Shown here piece after piece: positions 61,410-64,000 of a DNA stretch of 64,000 nt (position 1 is the first letter of the stretch; each line of letters opens with the position of its first letter). The DNA is taken from the NCBI GenBank assembly GCA_002695005.1, contig NZNT01000010.1, positions 1 to 64,000 on the forward strand, in the 5' to 3' direction. This DNA is from Maritimibacter sp. (GTDB lineage Bacteria > Pseudomonadota > Alphaproteobacteria > Rhodobacterales > Rhodobacteraceae). Under the pieces are notes generated by a model. It was given only the letters and a program-made list of their open reading frames with translations. It ran no database searches and was not told the DNA's origin. The position numbers and the translations under genes were made by a program.

Positions 61410-62507
61410 ATGCGCTACGTCTTCAAGACCACCTACGACCGCGACATCGACCTGCATCAGCATGGCTGGAGCCGGGCCAAGGTCGCGGTGCTGGCCGGTT
61501 TGATGATCGTCCTTCCGTTTCTCGTCGGTGAATACTACCTCGCCGAGGCGACCAACACGCTCATCTGGGCGCTGGCTGGGATGGGGCTGATGATCGCCGT
61601 GGGGCACACCGGTCAGGTGAGCCTCGGCCACGCCGCGTTTCTCGCCATCGGGGCCTATGCCAACTCGGCGTTGATGAACGTGGGCGTGCCGTTCCTGATC
61701 TCGTTCCCGCTCGCCGGTCTCATCACCGGGCTGTTCGGCGCGGTCATCGCCATTCCGGCGGTGCGGATGTCTGGCATTTACCTCGCCATCGCCACGCTCG
61801 CGGTCTTTGTCATCGTCGAGGAGATGGTCATCCTGCTCGAGCCGATCACCGGCGGGGTGGGGGGCATCATGGCGCCGTCGATCCAGTTCTTCGGCATCAG
61901 CTTCGACCGCTACGGCGCGCTCGAGAACTTCTACTGGCTGTGCCTCGCCATCGTGATCCTGGTCACATGGGGATATGCCAACCTGATGCGCTCGCCCACG
62001 GGCCGGTCCTTCCTCGCCGTGCGTGACAGCGAAGTTTCTGCCCGGGCGCTGGGGATCAACGTGACGCGGACCAAGTCGCTGGCCTTCGGGCTGTCGACCG
62101 GCGTCACGGGCCTCGCGGGGGCCCTGATGGGGCACTACATCGGGTTTTACAATTACGAGCTGTTCTCGATCTTCATCTCGATCAACCTGCTGCTCGTCGT
62201 CACGATTGGCGGGCTCGGCTTCATTCAGGGGGCCTTCCTTGGCGCGATCCTGATTACGGCCGTGCCGCAGGTCATCGCGATCCTGCGCGACGGGCTGAAC
62301 GCGAATTTCGGGATCAACCTCGGGTCGATCCCGGGGCTCGATACCATGATTTTCGCGGCGATCCTGATCCTGTTCATCATCTTCGAGCCGGCCGGGCTTT
62401 ACGGTCGCTGGCTCAAGATCCGGACGTGGTTCGACATCTTCCCGCTCGCCCGGCGTGACATGTTCCGCCGCCAGAAGAGCTATCTCAAGACGGAGCGCAT
62501 GAAATGA
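61410..62507 (+). CDS. livM: Branched-chain amino acid ABC transporter permease LivM
   Basis: The 365-residue permease has about eight to ten helices. GLMIAVGHTGQVSLGHAAFLAIGAYA and GFIQGAFLGAILITAVP are the conserved blocks. It pairs with LivH, 2 nt upstream, and overlaps livG by 4 nt. Confidence 0.92.
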   Translation: MRYVFKTTYDRDIDLHQHGWSRAKVAVLAGLMIVLPFLVGEYYLAEATNTLIWALAGMGLMIAVGHTGQVSLGHAAFLAIGAYANSALMNVGVPFLISFPLAGLITGLFGAVIAIPAVRMSGIYLAIATLAVFVIVEEMVILLEPITGGVGGIMAPSIQFFGISFDRYGALENFYWLCLAIVILVTWGYANLMRSPTGRSFLAVRDSEVSARALGINVTRTKSLAFGLSTGVTGLAGALMGHYIGFYNYELFSIFISINLLLVVTIGGLGFIQGAFLGAILITAVPQVIAILRDGLNANFGINLGSIPGLDTMIFAAILILFIIFEPAGLYGRWLKIRTWFDIFPLARRDMFRRQKSYLKTERMK

Positions 62508-63280
62508 GCCTGCTGGAGGTGAACGATCTGGCCGTGCATTTCGGCGGCGTGAAGGCGGTGGACGGGATGTCGTTTTCGGTCGAGCCGGGCGAGGTTTTTG
62601 CCATCATCGGGCCGAACGGGGCGGGGAAGTCGACGATCTTCAACCTGATCAGCCGGATATACGAGCCGACACGGGGCACGATCCGTTTTGACGGGAAGGA
62701 TCTAACCGCGCAGAAGTCGCATGACATCGCCCGGTTGGGGATCGCGCGGACGTTCCAGAACATCGAGCTGTTCGACCATTCGACCGTGCTCGCCAACCTG
62801 CTGATGGGGCAGCATACCCACCGTTCCACCAATTTCGTGCAGGACATCCTGTTCTTGGGCAAGGTGCGCCGGGCCGAGCGCGAGCACCGGCATCGGGTGG
62901 AAGAGGTGATCGAATTCCTCGAACTCGAAGCCTACCGCAACAAGATGATCGCGGGACTGCCCTATGGCGTGCGCAAGGTGGTCGAGATCGGTCGCGCGCT
63001 CGCCCTCGGCCCGAAGCTCATTCTGCTGGACGAACCTGCCTCGGGCCTGTCCGTCGAAGAGACGCAGGACGTGGCCTTCTGGATCGAGGACATGCGCCGG
63101 GACATGGGGTTGACCGTTCTGATGGTCGAGCATGACATGAGCCTTGTGAACCAGGTGTCCGACCGCGTTCTGGCGGTGGCCAACGGTAGGCCGCTGGCCA
63201 TGGGCACGCCGCAAGAGGTGCAGGCGGACCCGCATGTGCAGGCGGCCTATCTTGGCACGCCCGAGGAGGATGCGGCATGA
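62504..63280 (+). CDS. livG: Branched-chain amino acid ABC transporter ATPase LivG
   Basis: The 258-residue ATPase has Walker A GPNGAGKST, the Q loop in FQNIELF, LPYGVRKVVEIGRAL in the signature region and Walker B LILLDEPASGL. The D-loop and MVEHDM switch histidine are intact. It overlaps livM and livF by 4 nt each. Confidence 0.95.
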   Translation: MSLLEVNDLAVHFGGVKAVDGMSFSVEPGEVFAIIGPNGAGKSTIFNLISRIYEPTRGTIRFDGKDLTAQKSHDIARLGIARTFQNIELFDHSTVLANLLMGQHTHRSTNFVQDILFLGKVRRAEREHRHRVEEVIEFLELEAYRNKMIAGLPYGVRKVVEIGRALALGPKLILLDEPASGLSVEETQDVAFWIEDMRRDMGLTVLMVEHDMSLVNQVSDRVLAVANGRPLAMGTPQEVQADPHVQAAYLGTPEEDAA

Positions 63281-64000
63281 CCGTTCTGTCCGTTCGCAAT
63301 CTGGAGACCTTCTACGGCGCGATCATGGCGCTGCGCGGCGTGTCCATCGACGTTGAAAAGGGTGAGATCGTCACGATCCTCGGTGCCAACGGGGCCGGGA
63401 AGACGACGCTGATGAAGACCATCGCGGGGCTCATGGACCCGGAGAAGGGTCAGATCACCTTCATGGGCGATACCATCGGCGGGCTGGACCCGGACCGGGT
63501 CGTCTCCAAAGGCATCAGCCTTGTCCCCGAGGGGCGAGAGGTGTTTCCGTACCTGTCGATTGAGGAGAACCTCAAGCTCGGGGCCTACACGCGCCGGGGC
63601 GACCTCTCGAACGATCTCGACCTCGTCTACACCTACTTCCCCATTCTCAAGGAGCGGCGGCGCCAGGCGGCGGGGTTCCTGTCGGGCGGGCAGCAGCAGA
63701 TGCTGGCGATCGGCCGGGGCCTCATGGCCGAACCCAAGCTGATGATGCTGGACGAGCCGTCGCTGGGCCTGTCGCCGCTGCTGACGCAGGAGATTTTCGG
63801 AATCATCGCGCGGCTCAATGCGGAAGAGGGCGTCACCATGCTCCTCGTCGAACAGAACGCCCATATCGCGCTGGAGACCGCGCACCGGGGGTATGTCCTT
63901 GAGATGGGGCGGATCGTGATGACCGGGCCGTCGGCGCAGCTCAAGGCCTCGGACGATATCCAGGAATTCTACCTGGGTCGCACCGAGGAGACGGAGCGCG
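63277..64000 (+). CDS. livF: Branched-chain amino acid ABC transporter ATPase LivF, cut by window end
   Basis: From ATG 63277, which overlaps the livG stop as ATGA, the frame stays open to the window end (about 241 codons). Walker A GANGAGKTT, the signature FLSGGQQQMLAIGRGL, Walker B LMMLDEPSLGLSP and the LLVEQNAH switch are present. Family members have about 230-250 residues or a little more, so only the last residues are missing. Confidence 0.94.
   Translation, partial: MTVLSVRNLETFYGAIMALRGVSIDVEKGEIVTILGANGAGKTTLMKTIAGLMDPEKGQITFMGDTIGGLDPDRVVSKGISLVPEGREVFPYLSIEENLKLGAYTRRGDLSNDLDLVYTYFPILKERRRQAAGFLSGGQQQMLAIGRGLMAEPKLMMLDEPSLGLSPLLTQEIFGIIARLNAEEGVTMLLVEQNAHIALETAHRGYVLEMGRIVMTGPSAQLKASDDIQEFYLGRTEETER

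Noticed and set aside
1-64000. CRISPR arrays, transposases, prophage genes, tRNA or rRNA genes
   Set aside because: None was recognised; the only dispersed repeat family seen is the hairpin-plus-tail element.

Overview
The window is GC-rich, densely coded DNA from an alphaproteobacterium, most likely a Rhodobacteraceae (Roseobacter-type) chromosome. The call rests on the gene families, on the sox gene order (soxT, then soxR and soxS divergent from soxVWXYZABCD), on an LIV-type transporter operon, and on a dispersed hairpin repeat of the kind seen between genes in that family. I see no rRNA, tRNA, CRISPR array, transposase or prophage. Species cannot be named from the sequence alone.

Layout. 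1-8.1 kb: tryptophan genes on the minus strand (trpG-trpD-aminotransferase, then ppiD-like-trpE; no trpC here) and a divergent polysaccharide-deacetylase-like protein. 8.3-14.6 kb: metY, a VOC-family pseudogene with two in-frame nonsense codons, DUF6065-like and DUF2239 proteins, a degenerate GIY-YIG-like small protein, a glycosyltransferase-like protein, two exported proteins and a flavin reductase. 14.6-32.7 kb: a sulfur-oxidation island with soxT, soxR, soxS, soxVWXYZA, soxBCD, a DUF302 protein, two YeeE/YedE half-transporters (pmpA, pmpB), a persulfide dioxygenase, a stand-alone DUF442 phosphatase/rhodanese-like protein, SulP, Bcr/CflA, TauE and TehA-type transporters. 32.7-38 kb: YjbR-like protein, cysS behind a cysteine-rich leader ORF, cimA, a hydrolase and a phytoene-synthase-like protein. 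38-40.8 kb: two paralogous lipoproteins and an MFS transporter. 40.8-46.1 kb: cobalamin genes (cobB, cobA, cbiD, cobK) with a DNA glycosylase and a carboxylesterase. 46.6-49.5 kb: HNH endonuclease, Hint-domain protein and radical SAM protein. 49.6-53.5 kb: zwf-pgl-pgi. 53.5-60.4 kb: nitronate monooxygenase and a beta-oxidation cluster under a TetR regulator. 60.5-64 kb: livHMGF, with livF cut by the window end.

Main result. A short palindrome, ATTC-N8-GAAT, occurs exactly upstream of soxX, soxB and the persulfide dioxygenase gene. It occurs with one changed base upstream of soxT, upstream of pmpA and at a second site before soxX, and in weaker form between soxS and soxV. As I recall, this is the consensus of the persulfide-sensing ArsR repressor SqrR of Rhodobacter capsulatus. 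The SoxR encoded here keeps the two SqrR sensing cysteines at matching positions (Cys42 and Cys108 with the start chosen here). The sequence therefore suggests one persulfide-responsive regulon joining thiosulfate oxidation, sulfur-compound transport and persulfide detoxification. Other points of interest are a leader ORF with three cysteine codons in 13 residues before cysS, a perfect LacI-type palindrome before zwf, and a conserved element before the two paralogous lipoprotein genes.
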